64,000 nt of DNA from Flavobacterium sp. H122 (lineage in GTDB: Bacteria > Bacteroidota > Bacteroidia > Flavobacteriales > Flavobacteriaceae), in NCBI RefSeq assembly GCF_004959765.1, contig NZ_SJZD01000001.1, positions 62,001 to 126,000 of the forward strand, in the 5' to 3' direction. The position numbers and the translations under genes were made by a program. This document shows positions 24,246 to 33,712 of the stretch, piece after piece. Every line of letters begins with the position of its first letter. Position 1 is the stretch's first letter. The notes beneath the pieces are model-generated. The model saw nothing but the letters and a program-made list of their open reading frames with translations. It searched no databases and was not told the origin of the DNA.

Positions 24246-24530
24246 ATGATAACACTTAAAAATTTTAAAACTCTAGCCTTGATTGAAGGTATTTCAGCAA
24301 TTTTATTATTCTTTTTTGCAATGCCAATGAAATATGCTTTTGATATGCCCGTTTTTGTAAAATATATTGGCATGGCACACGGCATACTTTTTATAGGCTA
24401 TATTCTTTTTGCTACTTTATTAATGAGTGCGGAAAAATGGAATTTAAAAAAATATGCTCTAATCTGCCTGGCTTCAATTCCTCCTTTTGGTACATTTTAT
24501 ATTGAAAAAAAATATTTAAGAAATGTTTGA
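24246..24530 (+). CDS. DUF3817 small membrane protein
   Basis: 94 residues with three hydrophobic segments. The pattern KTLALIEGISAILLFF..MPMKY..D.P..VKYIGMAHGILFIGY...A is the DUF3817 signature (conserved Glu in the first segment, His in the second). Function unknown. Its end overlaps the MscS gene by 8 bases and so probably is translationally coupled. Confidence 0.85.
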   Translation: MITLKNFKTLALIEGISAILLFFFAMPMKYAFDMPVFVKYIGMAHGILFIGYILFATLLMSAEKWNLKKYALICLASIPPFGTFYIEKKYLRNV

Positions 24531-25785
24531 AAAAACTGAAAAAATATTCGATTGGTGCTATAGTTTATTCAAAAAGTTAGATTTTAACGATACAATTGCC
24601 TCTTATTTGAGTCTGGCAATAAATATTGTTATTTTAAGTTTTATTGTTTACGGTATTTATCTTTTATGCCGCTTTGTTTTGGTTACACTTATGGCAATTG
24701 TAGCTAAACGAACCAAAACCAAATTTGATGATTTGCTGATTTCAAATGAAACAGCTAAATATATGTCACATTTAATTCCGCTGATATATATTTACAAAAC
24801 TGTGCCTATCATATTAAATGATTTCACTTCCTGGGAAACCATTTTCGGTCGTTTGGTTGCAGTATATATTGTTCTATTGACACTTTGGATTATAAATTCC
24901 ACCCTGAAAGCAATACGTGACCATTTAAAAACCAAAAGCGAGTACAGTGACAAACCTATAGACAGTTATGTTCAGGTTATCATGATTTTATTATGGATAC
25001 TTGGATTAACGCTTATTGTTGCTAAAATATTTAATGTCAATCCGGATACAGTATTTAAGACCATTGGAGCTGTTTCGGCAATTATTATATTGATTTTCAG
25101 GGATTCTATTTTAGGCTTTGTTGCCAGTGTACAAGTATCCATTAACGATATGGTACGCATAGGTGACTGGATTACGATGGATAAATTTGGTGCAGATGGT
25201 GATGTAATCGAGATTAACTTATCGACTGTAAAAGTCAGGAATTTTGATCACACAACTACTACTATTCCTACTTATAGTCTTATTTCTGACAGTTTTAAAA
25301 ACTGGCGCGGTATGATTTCTTCAAATGGAAGAAGAATTAAGCGTCACATATTGATAAAAACAAGTTCTATTAAATTTTTAAATGAAGAAGAATTAGAAGA
25401 ATACAAAAAAATTCACCTTCTGAAAAATTATATAGAAAAGAAGGCAAAGGATATCAACACTCATAATCAAACACACAATATCGATAAATCATTAGCTCTA
25501 AACGGCAGAAATTTGACTAATTTAGGTTTGTTTAGAAAATATCTGACTGTTTATTTAGAAAACTATCCCGGCTTAAACAAAGACATGTTGTTGATGGTAA
25601 GACATTTACAACCTACGGAAAAAGGAATTCCGATTGAAATTTATGCTTTTTCCAAAGATAAACGTTGGTTGAATTACGAGTATATCATGAGCGATATTTT
25701 TGATCATACATTGGCCTCTGTAAGTTATTTTGATTTGGAAATATTCGAAATGCCTTCGGGAAAAAATAATTTTTCCGAAGCATGA
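24523..25785 (+). CDS. MscS-family mechanosensitive ion channel
   Basis: 420 residues. Four or five N-terminal membrane segments, the pore-lining helix with KTIGAVSAIIILIFRDSILGFVASVQVSINDMVRIGDWI (about 185-223), then the beta domain VIEINLSTVKVRNFDHTTTTIPTYSLI, and a long cytoplasmic end. The pore helix lacks the strict Ala/Gly repeat of E. coli MscS and is closer to the YnaI/MscM subgroup. It should release solutes under membrane tension. The middle gene of three that overlap (24246-26312). Confidence 0.92.
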   Translation: MFEKTEKIFDWCYSLFKKLDFNDTIASYLSLAINIVILSFIVYGIYLLCRFVLVTLMAIVAKRTKTKFDDLLISNETAKYMSHLIPLIYIYKTVPIILNDFTSWETIFGRLVAVYIVLLTLWIINSTLKAIRDHLKTKSEYSDKPIDSYVQVIMILLWILGLTLIVAKIFNVNPDTVFKTIGAVSAIIILIFRDSILGFVASVQVSINDMVRIGDWITMDKFGADGDVIEINLSTVKVRNFDHTTTTIPTYSLISDSFKNWRGMISSNGRRIKRHILIKTSSIKFLNEEELEEYKKIHLLKNYIEKKAKDINTHNQTHNIDKSLALNGRNLTNLGLFRKYLTVYLENYPGLNKDMLLMVRHLQPTEKGIPIEIYAFSKDKRWLNYEYIMSDIFDHTLASVSYFDLEIFEMPSGKNNFSEA

Positions 25786-26312
25786 AAATTATAAATGAAT
25801 CTTTTATCATAAGAACTGTTCGTCCAGAGGAATATGCTAAACTAGGAGAAATTTTAGTTGAAGTATATTCCAACTTAGAAGGTTTTTTTACAATAGATAA
25901 ACAGCCAGCTTATTACGAGATGCTGAAAAATGTTGGAGATTTAACGCAAAAACCAACCATTGAACTTTTCGGAGCATTTTCTTTAGAAAATGAGTTGTTG
26001 GGAGGAGTGGTTTTTATTGGAGATATGCAATATTATGGTTCTGGAGGAATAGCTACTAAAGAAAAAAACTCATGCGGTTTCAGACTCTTAGGAATAAGTG
26101 ATGTTGCTCGCGGACTTGGATTGGGTAAAGCACTTACATTAAAATGTATTGTAAGAACTAAAGAACTTAAAGCTGATCAATTAATTATTCATACGACAAA
26201 TGCCATGAAACCGGCTTGGAAGATGTATGAAGATATTGGCTTTAAACGTTCTGACGACCTGGATTTTATTCATGGAGATTTAGAAATATTTGGGTTTAGG
26301 TATACTTTATAA
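25782..26312 (+). CDS. GNAT-family N-acetyltransferase
   Basis: 176 residues. Start overlaps the MscS stop by 4 bases (ATGA). The acetyl-CoA loop is GFRLLGISDVARGLGLGKALT (about 104-124), a RGxGxGxA variant with Leu, followed by LIIHTTNAMKPAWKMYEDIGFKR, the usual strand 5 and C-terminal helix. Acceptor substrate unknown. Linked by overlap to the channel gene, though no functional connection is evident. Confidence 0.87.
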   Translation: MKIINESFIIRTVRPEEYAKLGEILVEVYSNLEGFFTIDKQPAYYEMLKNVGDLTQKPTIELFGAFSLENELLGGVVFIGDMQYYGSGGIATKEKNSCGFRLLGISDVARGLGLGKALTLKCIVRTKELKADQLIIHTTNAMKPAWKMYEDIGFKRSDDLDFIHGDLEIFGFRYTL

Positions 26313-26442
26313 ATTAAATTTTTTAAAAGAACTTTTGTGGCTGACCAAAAATTCTTTTGGAAAATAAATCCAGCCACTATTTATTAGCAATCATCATAAA
26401 TTAATTTAAATGATTAAACAATAAATATTTATATATCTTCAT

Positions 26443-26838
26443 TTAATCTATTCCTTGAATTCTATCTTTAACATATTCTACTTTAGTTTTACCGTGAGCT
26501 TTGGGTTTTCCGTCTTCACCTAAACTTACCATTGTGATGGTATCGATGGTAATTATTGTTTCGCGAGTCATCATATTGCGTACTTCACATTTTAAAATCA
26601 AAGATGAATTTCCAAACTTTACTACATCCAAACCAATTTCTATAATATCACCTTGTTTTGCAGAACTGATAAAATTGATCTCCGACATGTGTTTGGTTAC
26701 AACTCTTGGATTTTCCAGTTGTACAATGGAGTATAAAGCCGCTTCTTCATCGATCCATGCTAATAGTTTTCCTCCAAATAATGAATGATTCGGGTTTAAA
26801 TCCTCAGGTTTTACCCATTTTCTTGTGTGAAATCTCAT
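26443..26838 (-). CDS. acyl-CoA thioesterase (hotdog fold, YciA/BACH-like)
   Basis: 131 residues. HSLFGGKLLAWIDEEAALYS (about 19-38) holds the hotdog helix with the catalytic Asp, then VVTKHMSEINFISSAKQGDIIEIGLDVVKFGNSSL and the C-terminal strand TIDTITMVSLGEDGKP. Hydrolyses acyl-CoA to free acid and CoA in the cytoplasm. The Nudix gene lies 20 bases upstream on the same strand, so the two may be an operon. Confidence 0.9.
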   Translation of the reverse strand: MRFHTRKWVKPEDLNPNHSLFGGKLLAWIDEEAALYSIVQLENPRVVTKHMSEINFISSAKQGDIIEIGLDVVKFGNSSLILKCEVRNMMTRETIITIDTITMVSLGEDGKPKAHGKTKVEYVKDRIQGID

Positions 26839-26858
26839 ATGTGTATTTGTTGATTTGG

Positions 26859-27284
26859 TTATTTGTTAATTATTTGAATTGCTTTATCTATAATTTCTTC
26901 ATGGTCAAAAGCCAATTCAGGTAAATCATTTATTGAAAACCAATAGGCTTCTTTAGCATCATCACCTGCTATAGCAATTGTTTCATCAGGAACTTTTCCA
27001 TAAAAAGCTATCGAAACTGTATGATGTCTTGGGTCTCTAAAAGGTTTTCCGAAAGCACCGATTTGTTCCAATGTATCCACATTTATTGATGTTTCTTCCA
27101 ATAATTCTCTCTTAGCCGCTTCCTCTAAATCTTCGTTTTCATCTACAAAACCTCCAGGCAACGCCCAACAATCTTTAAAAGGATCTTTTAAACGCTTAAT
27201 CAACAAAATTTTATTGCATTTGTGCAGGATAATATCGACAGTTACAAATATTTTTGAGGTATACATGTTAGAGGTTTTCAACAC
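26859..27284 (-). CDS. Nudix hydrolase
   Basis: 141 residues. The Nudix box runs from Gly45 to about residue 67 (GFVDENE, then REL-LEET), matching Gx5Ex7REUxEE with Glu60, Glu63 and Glu64 as metal ligands. N-terminal VTVDIILHKCNKILLIKRLKDPFKDCWALPGG and HTVSIAFYGKV resemble the ADP-ribose or NrtR-like subgroup. Substrate uncertain: a nucleoside diphosphate derivative. First of a two-gene unit with the thioesterase. Confidence 0.9.
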   Translation of the reverse strand: MLKTSNMYTSKIFVTVDIILHKCNKILLIKRLKDPFKDCWALPGGFVDENEDLEEAAKRELLEETSINVDTLEQIGAFGKPFRDPRHHTVSIAFYGKVPDETIAIAGDDAKEAYWFSINDLPELAFDHEEIIDKAIQIINK

Positions 27285-27358
27285 TAATTTACTAATAACT
27301 TTTGAAAGTAAATTCTGAATCTGGGAGGAATTTTATTAAATTTAATAAAAAACAAAAA

Positions 27359-27751
27359 ATGGATACCCGTGATGAAAAACTCTTAAATTTAAGAGGTGAA
27401 ATTTTAGGAAATGTTAATGCACAATCTTCATCTGAAGAAGCATTTCAAAATAAAACCATCCGTCCAATTTTAAAACTCCAAAATGATTTGTTCATTCAGG
27501 TTTTTAGTAATTATGCGGTAAAACAAAAGAATGTTTTTTTCAAACTCACTCCTGAAAAGAAATTAGCGTATATAGAGAATGTGATTCAAAAGGACATTAA
27601 ATTTCGTAATTCACTTAAAGGAATGATAATTGCCTTATTTACGCTTGATGAATATGCAGAATACATAAAAAATTCATCAAACTTAAATAAAAGAATGATG
27701 AATTTATTGATTGAACGCTTAAAAAGCAATGTTCAGTTATTAGAAGAATAA
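27359..27751 (+). CDS. conserved hypothetical protein
   Basis: 130 residues from the ATG at 27359 (MDTRDEKLLNLRGEILGNV); an upstream in-frame TTG at 27302 is less likely because of the poor context. All-helical by pattern: a charged N-terminal helix, KTIRPILKLQNDLFIQVFSNY, FFKLTPEKKLAYIENVIQKD and two more helices. Similar short proteins are widespread in Flavobacteriaceae and are sometimes labelled glyoxalase, but no VOC fold is visible here. Cytoplasmic; function unknown. Convergent with the DUF2461 gene, one base away. Confidence 0.7.
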   Translation: MDTRDEKLLNLRGEILGNVNAQSSSEEAFQNKTIRPILKLQNDLFIQVFSNYAVKQKNVFFKLTPEKKLAYIENVIQKDIKFRNSLKGMIIALFTLDEYAEYIKNSSNLNKRMMNLLIERLKSNVQLLEE

Positions 27752-28417
27752 TTAATAGATAGGTTCGCCGTTTAAGTTTGTTCCAAGTACATCACTCATG
27801 TAATCGAAGAACGGCCTCATGGCCGCAAACGTATTTATAGCTTCCTCTTTGAAATTTGGATTGGTTATTTCTTTGTCTGTAAAACGGCGGTAAACCAAAT
27901 ATTGTTTTTTGCGGATTAAATCAATGGCCGGATGTTCTTTGTCAAAATCTTTCGGAGCGGTCTTTAATTCAGCACCTTGTAAAGTACCAAAGTGCTTGAC
28001 AAAATTTTCTTCGGAGATAATTGAGCGTATTTCAGTATCGTCTAATTCAAATTCTTTTCGGATACGTTTCAAATCTTCGGCATTGGGTTCCCAAAATCCG
28101 CCACCAATAAAACTGGCACCCGGTTGAATGTGCAAATAATAGCCACCACGCAAATAAGGCTTCGCTCTATCAAAACTCACACTGAAATTGTTTTTATAAG
28201 GAGTTTTATCTTTTGAAAATCGGATATCCCGATAAATTCGGTGAATTTGCATTTTTTCCAATTTATCTTTCACTGACAATTCGAGGTTGATTTCGTTAAA
28301 ATGTGTTTTGACTATTTCCTGATGACTTTCAAACCTTTTTTTGTGTTCATTAAACCAATCTCTGTTATTGTTTTGGGACAATTCAGAAAGAAAATCGAGT
28401 TCTGCTTTTGAAATCAT
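27752..28417 (-). CDS. DUF2461 (TIGR02453) family protein
   Basis: 221 residues, standard length. Signature segments: FLSELSQNNNRDWFNEHKKRFE (residues 8-29), MQIHRIYRDIRFSKDKTPYKNNF (about 76-98), GGYYLHIQPGASFIGGGFW and PKDFDKEHPAIDLIRKKQYLV. The family is widespread, cytoplasmic and without a proven function. Confidence 0.9.
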   Translation of the reverse strand: MISKAELDFLSELSQNNNRDWFNEHKKRFESHQEIVKTHFNEINLELSVKDKLEKMQIHRIYRDIRFSKDKTPYKNNFSVSFDRAKPYLRGGYYLHIQPGASFIGGGFWEPNAEDLKRIRKEFELDDTEIRSIISEENFVKHFGTLQGAELKTAPKDFDKEHPAIDLIRKKQYLVYRRFTDKEITNPNFKEEAINTFAAMRPFFDYMSDVLGTNLNGEPIY

Positions 28418-28461
28418 TTTTTATTTTTAAAAATACCAAAATTCAATCTGAAACTCCAAAA

Positions 28462-29061
28462 TTATTTAGTTCTTTCTTTTAAAAATTTAACGACATTATC
28501 TAATTTGAATCCTTTAGCTTGTAAAAGAATGAGATAGTGAAACAATAAATCGGCGCTTTCATTTAGAAACAAATTGTCATTGTCATCTTTGGCTTCAATA
28601 ACAACTTCTACTGCTTCCTCTCCTACCTTCTGAGCAATTTTATTAATGCCTTTTTCAAAAAGGGAAGCAACATAGCTTTTCTCAGAATTGGAATTATTTT
28701 TCCGGTCTTCGATTATAGTTTCCAACTTAGAAATAAACCCATAATCTTGTTCGTTTTTTTCTTGCCAACACGTATCTGTTCCTGTATGACAAGTTGGACC
28801 TACGGGATTTACTTTAATTAATAAAGTATCTTCATCACAATCGTTTTGTATTGAAATCAAATTTAAAAAGTTACCACTCTCCTCTCCTTTTGTCCATAAT
28901 CTATTTTTTGAGCGAGAAAAAAAAGTGACCTTTTTCGTTTCTAATGTTTTATTCAATGCTTCCTGGTTCATATACCCAAGCATAAAGATATTTTTTGTTT
29001 CATTATCCTGAATAATGGCAGGAATGAGTCCGTTAGTGTATTTTGTAAAATCGAGTTTCAT
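28462..29061 (-). CDS. hisIE: bifunctional phosphoribosyl-AMP cyclohydrolase / phosphoribosyl-ATP pyrophosphatase
   Basis: 199 residues from MKLDFTKY; a tandem ATG at 29064 is equally possible. The HisI half includes GYMNQEALNKTLETKKVTFFSRSKNRLWTKGE, DCDEDTLL with the metal acids, and GPTCHTGTDTCW with the zinc Cys. The HisE half (about 110-199) has the MazG-like helices with GEEAVEVVIEA. Steps two and three of histidine synthesis. Last gene of the his operon. The 228 bases between it and hisF hold three copies of an intergenic repeat. Confidence 0.96.
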   Translation of the reverse strand: MKLDFTKYTNGLIPAIIQDNETKNIFMLGYMNQEALNKTLETKKVTFFSRSKNRLWTKGEESGNFLNLISIQNDCDEDTLLIKVNPVGPTCHTGTDTCWQEKNEQDYGFISKLETIIEDRKNNSNSEKSYVASLFEKGINKIAQKVGEEAVEVVIEAKDDNDNLFLNESADLLFHYLILLQAKGFKLDNVVKFLKERTK

Positions 29062-29075
29062 CATTTTTTTATTTA

Positions 29076-29280
29076 AACACTGATTTGTAAAATTCATCAA
29101 ATTTCAATAATCCGTGTTGCTGTAAATTGTAAATCTGACCTATCATTTTTTTTAACACAGATTTTTAAAATTCATGTAAATTCAATAATCTGTGCTGCTC
29201 TAAATTATGAATTAGGTTCTATTATTTTTTTTCAAAACACTGATTAGAAAAATTCATCTAATTTCAATAATATGTGTTTC
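29076..29280. repeat. three tandem copies of an approximately 80-bp intergenic repeat
   Basis: Imperfect units begin at 29076, 29154 and 29236, each opening AACACTGATT or AACACAGATT and holding AATTCAT...AATTTCAATAAT and a closing GTGTT or GTGCT, so each unit is also an imperfect inverted repeat. The third copy is partial. It resembles the dispersed intergenic repeats common in flavobacteria and lies between hisF and hisIE. Confidence 0.75.
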
Positions 29281-29288
29281 AAAATCCA

Positions 29289-30041
29289 TTATCTTATCGG
29301 TATTCCTTCATTTTTTAAAAAATTCTTTAGATCAGGGATTGCAATTTCATCAAAGTGAAAAACACTGGCCGCCAAACAAGCATCAGCTTTTCCTATTTCA
29401 AATCCTTCTAAAAAATGTTCTCTTGTTCCTGCTCCGCCCGAAGCAATGATTGGGATATTAACCAATTGAGATAATTCAGACAAAGCATCATTTGCAAAAC
29501 CATTTTTAGTTCCGTCATTATTCATAGAAGTAAAAAGAATTTCACCAGCACCACGACGCTCTGCTTCTTTCACCCAATCAAACAAATTAATTTCAGTAGG
29601 TTGCTTCCCTCCTACTAAATGTACTTTCCAAACTCCGTCTATTTGCTTGGCATCAATGGCTACCACAATGCACTGACTACCAAATTTTGCAGATAATTCA
29701 TAAATTAAATCCGGATTTTTAACTACAGAAGAATTCACCGAAACTTTATCGGCTCCATTTCTTAACAGCAGTTCAACATCTTCTATAGAAGAAATTCCGC
29801 CACCAACCGTAAACGGTATATTGATGGCTTTAGCCACTTCTTTAACCAATGGAATTAACGTTTTTCTTCTTTCTTCTGTGGCAGAAATATCCAAAAAAAC
29901 CAATTCATCAGCGCCTGTATCAGCATACTTTTTTGCTAATTCTACTGGATTACCGGCATCGCGAAGTCCAACGAAATTAACCCCTTTAACAGTTCTTCCA
30001 TTTTTTATATCCAAACAAGGAATGATTCTTTTTGTCAGCAT
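29289..30041 (-). CDS. hisF: imidazole glycerol phosphate synthase, cyclase subunit
   Basis: 250 residues, TIM barrel. [23 protein letters not shown] (Asp11 is catalytic), [27 protein letters not shown], and the second catalytic Asp in [14 protein letters not shown], then [11 protein letters not shown]. It forms the synthase with HisH. Start codon is 28 bases after the hisA stop. Confidence 0.97.
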   Translation of the reverse strand: MLTKRIIPCLDIKNGRTVKGVNFVGLRDAGNPVELAKKYADTGADELVFLDISATEERRKTLIPLVKEVAKAINIPFTVGGGISSIEDVELLLRNGADKVSVNSSVVKNPDLIYELSAKFGSQCIVVAIDAKQIDGVWKVHLVGGKQPTEINLFDWVKEAERRGAGEILFTSMNNDGTKNGFANDALSELSQLVNIPIIASGGAGTREHFLEGFEIGKADACLAASVFHFDEIAIPDLKNFLKNEGIPIR

Positions 30042-30069
30042 TTTACAATTTCAAAATTCAATAACAATT

Positions 30070-30795
30070 TCAATTCTTAATAATAAATTTTTCAAGTTGA
30101 TTCAAACTTATTCTTCCTTCGTAAATAGCTTTCCCAACAATGGTTGCCTCACAGCCCAATTCAGCCAATTTAGGTAATTCTGAAAAAGTTGAAATCCCAC
30201 CAGAAGCAATTAGCTTTATATTTTTACATTCGGTCAAAATCTTTTTATATAGATCAAAACTTGGTCCTTGTAGCATTCCGTCTTTATCAATATCAGTACA
30301 AATTATATAGTTAATTCCCTTAATTTGATAAGATTGAACAAAAGGAATTAATTCTTCCTTGCTTTCTTCCAACCAACCTGAAACGGCAATTTTTCCATTT
30401 TTTACATCGGCTCCCAAAATAATTTTTTTGGATCCATAATTATTTATCCACTCTTGAAAAACATCAGGATTTTTGACAGCAATACTTCCACCTGTAATTT
30501 GGTTAGCACCACATTCAAAAGCTATTCGTAAATCTTCATCGGTTTTCAATCCACCACCAAAATCAATCTTTAAATTTGTTTTAGTAGCAATTTGTTCTAA
30601 AACGTTATGATTGATTATTTTACTAGACTTAGCACCGTCTAAATCCACTAAATGTAAATATTCAATTCCAGAATCTTCAAATTGTTTGGCAACTTCCAAT
30701 GGGTTCTCGTTGTATATTTTTTTTGTTTCGTAATCGCCTTTTGATAATCGGACACATTTTCCGTCTATGATGTCTATGGCTGGTATTATTCTCAT
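30070..30795 (-). CDS. hisA: ProFAR isomerase (1-(5-phosphoribosyl)-5-[(5-phosphoribosylamino)methylideneamino]imidazole-4-carboxamide isomerase)
   Basis: 241 residues, half-barrel duplicate of His[23 protein letters not shown] (Asp8 catalytic), [43 protein letters not shown] (Asp catalytic), LIASGGIST. Amadori rearrangement, step four of histidine synthesis. 31 bases after the hisH stop. Confidence 0.97.
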   Translation of the reverse strand: MRIIPAIDIIDGKCVRLSKGDYETKKIYNENPLEVAKQFEDSGIEYLHLVDLDGAKSSKIINHNVLEQIATKTNLKIDFGGGLKTDEDLRIAFECGANQITGGSIAVKNPDVFQEWINNYGSKKIILGADVKNGKIAVSGWLEESKEELIPFVQSYQIKGINYIICTDIDKDGMLQGPSFDLYKKILTECKNIKLIASGGISTFSELPKLAELGCEATIVGKAIYEGRISLNQLEKFIIKN

Positions 30796-30826
30796 TGTTA
30801 AGTAAATAGTAGTTAATAAAAAGTAA

Positions 30827-31465
30827 TCAGCATTTTGTCAAGAAATTATAGAGAATTTTTTCTCCTACTCTTCCACTCTTTTCAGGATGAAATTGCACTC
30901 CATAAAAATTGTCTTTATGTAATGCACTGGCATATTCTATATCATAATTGGTAGTGGCGATTGAGTTAGTATTTTGAGGAGCATAATAACTGTGAACTAA
31001 ATACATATATTCATTTTCTGAAATGCCTTCAAATAATGGTGATTTTAAATTATAAATTGTATTCCAACCCATTTGAGGTACTTTTAATTGATTTGAAAAT
31101 TTCGTAATCTCAACATCAAAAATTCCAATACCAATTGTATTGCCTTCTTCTGAAGATTTACATAACAATTGCATTCCCAAACAAATACCTAGCACAGGTT
31201 GTTTGAGTTGAAGTATTACTTTAACTAAACCCTTCTCTTCTAGCATCTTCATTGCACTACTCGCCTCACCTACGCCAGGGAAAATAACTCTATCAGCCTT
31301 TTTAATTTCTTCAGGATCTGAAGTTACTTTTCCAGCAAATCCAATTCTTTCTAATGCAAAAAGTACACTTTGTACATTTCCTGCTCCATAATCTATAATA
31401 GCAATGAGCCCCCCAGCCCCCGAAGGGGGAGCTTGAGCAACTTTGTCTATATTATTAGTTATCAT
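30827..31465 (-). CDS. hisH: imidazole glycerol phosphate synthase, glutaminase subunit
   Basis: 212 residues. Class I glutaminase: [25 protein letters not shown], catalytic Cys in GICLGMQLL, and His/Glu in [10 protein letters not shown]. The usual start would be just before IAIIDYG, but no ATG, GTG or TTG lies there. The first usable start is 20 codons earlier, and part of the extension (QAPPSGAGG) is encoded by a C/G-rich palindromic repeat at 31406-31435. This looks like a repeat incorporated into the gene. An ATT start at the canonical position cannot be excluded. Confidence 0.94.
   Translation of the reverse strand: MITNNIDKVAQAPPSGAGGLIAIIDYGAGNVQSVLFALERIGFAGKVTSDPEEIKKADRVIFPGVGEASSAMKMLEEKGLVKVILQLKQPVLGICLGMQLLCKSSEEGNTIGIGIFDVEITKFSNQLKVPQMGWNTIYNLKSPLFEGISENEYMYLVHSYYAPQNTNSIATTNYDIEYASALHKDNFYGVQFHPEKSGRVGEKILYNFLTKC
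31406..31435. repeat. GC-rich REP-like element inside the hisH 5' end
   Basis: Core hairpin CCCCC-GAA-GGGGG at 31417-31429, flanked by AGCCCCCCAG. It stands out from the surrounding A/T-rich DNA and is related to the element at 31519-31539. Confidence 0.75.
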
Positions 31466-31518
31466 TTATTTATTTTTTTAGTTCAGTGTTTTCCACTAAA
31501 AGTAACACTTCTGAAATT

Positions 31519-31539
31519 CCCCCTTTGGGGTTAGGGGGC
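31519..31539. repeat. GC-rich REP-like element between hisB and hisH
   Basis: CCCCC-TTT-GGGG-TTA-GGGGGC, ending directly at the hisB stop codon (TTA at 31540). Same class as the element in hisH; it could form a hairpin that affects the hisB-hisH message. Confidence 0.7.
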
Positions 31540-32676
31540 TTACAACATTCCTTTAGTTGATGGTAAAATCATTTTTTCGGTATCTCTCTTAACAGCCATC
31601 TTGATAGCTTTTGCAAAGGCTTTGAAAATAGCTTCAATTTTGTGGTGTTCATTAGTACCTTCGGCTTTGATATTCAGGTTACACTTAGCACCATCTGTAA
31701 AGGACTTGAAAAAATGAAAAAACATTTCTGTTGGCATTTCACCTATTATTTCACGCTTGAATTCGGCATCCCAAACCAACCAATTTCTTCCGCCAAAATC
31801 GATAGCTACCTGCGCTAAACAATCATCCATTGGCAATGTAAAACCGTAACGTTCAATGCCTAATTTATTCCCTAAAGCTTGATTAAAAACTTCACCTAAT
31901 GCTATTGCAGTATCTTCAATGGTGTGGTGTTCGTCTACTTCTAAATCTCCGTTGACCTGAATTTCCAAATTCATTTGTCCGTGACGGGCAATTTGGTCTA
32001 ACATATGATCAAAAAAAGCCAAACCAGTTTTGATATTACTTTTGCCAGTTCCATCCAGATTTAAATTGATTTTGATATCCGTTTCATTTGTTTTTCGAGT
32101 GATCGAAGCTACTCTGTTTTCCAACTTTAAAAACTGATAAATTCTCTCCCAATCATTGGTTTCCAAAGCAATGAAAGATTGTAGTTCTTCTTCTTTTAGA
32201 GAGATTTCATTAGTTCCTAAATTGGTATTTTCATTAATAAAAATAGCCTTTGCACCAAGATTTTTAGCTAATTCAACATCTGTTAATCGGTCACCAATGA
32301 CGAATGAATTTCCTAAATCATAATCTTCAGTAAAATATTCTGTCAGTAACCCAGTTTCTGGTTTTCTAGTATTTGCATTTTCATTTGGAAATGTCCTGTC
32401 AATAAAAACTTTATTAAATATAACTCCTTCATTTTCGTATGTTTTCATGATGAAATTATGTACTGGCCAGAATGTTTCTTCAGGAAATGAAGGTGTACCT
32501 AATCCGTCCTGATTAGTTATCATAACCAACTCATAGTCTAATTCTTTAGCTATTTTACTTAAAAAAGGAATACATTTAGGATAGAAAATCATTTTTTCAA
32601 AACCGTCAATCTGTTCATCAATGGTTTCTTTTATAATAGTACCGTCCCGGTCAATAAATAAAACTTTTTTAGGCAT
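31540..32676 (-). CDS. hisB: bifunctional histidinol-phosphatase / imidazoleglycerol-phosphate dehydratase
   Basis: 378 residues, the fused form. N-terminal HAD phosphatase: [12 protein letters not shown] (nucleophile and acid Asp), [26 protein letters not shown]-terminal IGPD (about 185-378): [37 protein letters not shown] and [18 protein letters not shown]. Catalyses the dehydration and the phosphatase steps. Its start overlaps the hisC stop by 8 bases. Confidence 0.97.
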   Translation of the reverse strand: MPKKVLFIDRDGTIIKETIDEQIDGFEKMIFYPKCIPFLSKIAKELDYELVMITNQDGLGTPSFPEETFWPVHNFIMKTYENEGVIFNKVFIDRTFPNENANTRKPETGLLTEYFTEDYDLGNSFVIGDRLTDVELAKNLGAKAIFINENTNLGTNEISLKEEELQSFIALETNDWERIYQFLKLENRVASITRKTNETDIKINLNLDGTGKSNIKTGLAFFDHMLDQIARHGQMNLEIQVNGDLEVDEHHTIEDTAIALGEVFNQALGNKLGIERYGFTLPMDDCLAQVAIDFGGRNWLVWDAEFKREIIGEMPTEMFFHFFKSFTDGAKCNLNIKAEGTNEHHKIEAIFKAFAKAIKMAVKRDTEKMILPSTKGML

Positions 32677-33712
32677 TTTGTAATGATTTTAGTGTGTTTA
32701 ATAGTTTGTTATTCTCATCAGCAGTTCCTATGGTAATCCGTAAACAATTTTCGCATAAAATTTGATTACTTCTATTACGAACTACAATTCCTTGTTCCAA
32801 TAGTTGCTTGTATCTTTTTGAAGCATCATCTACTTTTACCAATATAAAGTTTGCTTCTGATTCATATATTTTTACAACAAAATTAACTTCAAGTAATTTT
32901 TTAAATAAAAGCTCTTTATTACTCTTTAATACAGAAATTTCTTTTTTGACCAAATCATTTTTTTCAAGCCTTTCAATCGCTTTTAATTGAGTCAATACAT
33001 TAACATTGTAAGGTGGTTTAATCTTGTTCAAAATCGATGTTATTTCTTTTGACGCATATAAAATACCCAAACGAATTCCTGCCATACCATAAGCCTTAGA
33101 AAGAGTTTGTGTGATAATTAAATTAGGATAATCATTTAATTCTTGTAACCAACTTTCTTTATCTGAAAAATTGATATAAGCTTCATCTATAACTACCAAG
33201 CCTTTAAACTTTTGTAATAAAGTTACAATACTTTCATCTGAAAATGAATTCCCTGTTGGATTATTGGGCGAACACAAGAAAATAATTTTAGTATTCTGGT
33301 CAACAGCCTCTAATATTTGTACTAAATCTGGTTGAAAATCGTTGGTTAAGATTACTTCCCTATTTTCTATTGCATTCAAATTAGCCAATACATCATACAT
33401 CCCATAAGTAGGAGGCAAAGTAATTACATTGTCCTGTCTAGGTTCACAAAAAGCTCTAAACAATAAATCCAACACTTCATCACTTCCGTTTCCTAGAAGA
33501 ATTTGATCTTCGTTTATATTATTGATCTTTGATAAAATTGATTTTACCGACTTTTGTTGTGGGTCAGGATAACGATTTACCCCATTCTCAAAGGGATTCT
33601 CGTTGGCATCTAAAAAAATCATTTCTTTTTCAAAATCCTCAAATTCATCTCTTGCTGATGAATAAGATTTCATCGCTTTGATATTATTTCTGATTAAATT
33701 TTCAATTTTCAT
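32669..33712 (-). CDS. hisC: histidinol-phosphate aminotransferase
   Basis: 347 residues, fold type I PLP enzyme. FLDANENPF at about 32-40, [13 protein letters not shown] (cofactor phosphate), [19 protein letters not shown], and the PLP Lys in [14 protein letters not shown], with Arg in NCLRITIGT at the C-terminus. Its start overlaps the hisD stop by 11 bases. Confidence 0.97.
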   Translation of the reverse strand: MKIENLIRNNIKAMKSYSSARDEFEDFEKEMIFLDANENPFENGVNRYPDPQQKSVKSILSKINNINEDQILLGNGSDEVLDLLFRAFCEPRQDNVITLPPTYGMYDVLANLNAIENREVILTNDFQPDLVQILEAVDQNTKIIFLCSPNNPTGNSFSDESIVTLLQKFKGLVVIDEAYINFSDKESWLQELNDYPNLIITQTLSKAYGMAGIRLGILYASKEITSILNKIKPPYNVNVLTQLKAIERLEKNDLVKKEISVLKSNKELLFKKLLEVNFVVKIYESEANFILVKVDDASKRYKQLLEQGIVVRNRSNQILCENCLRITIGTADENNKLLNTLKSLQNA

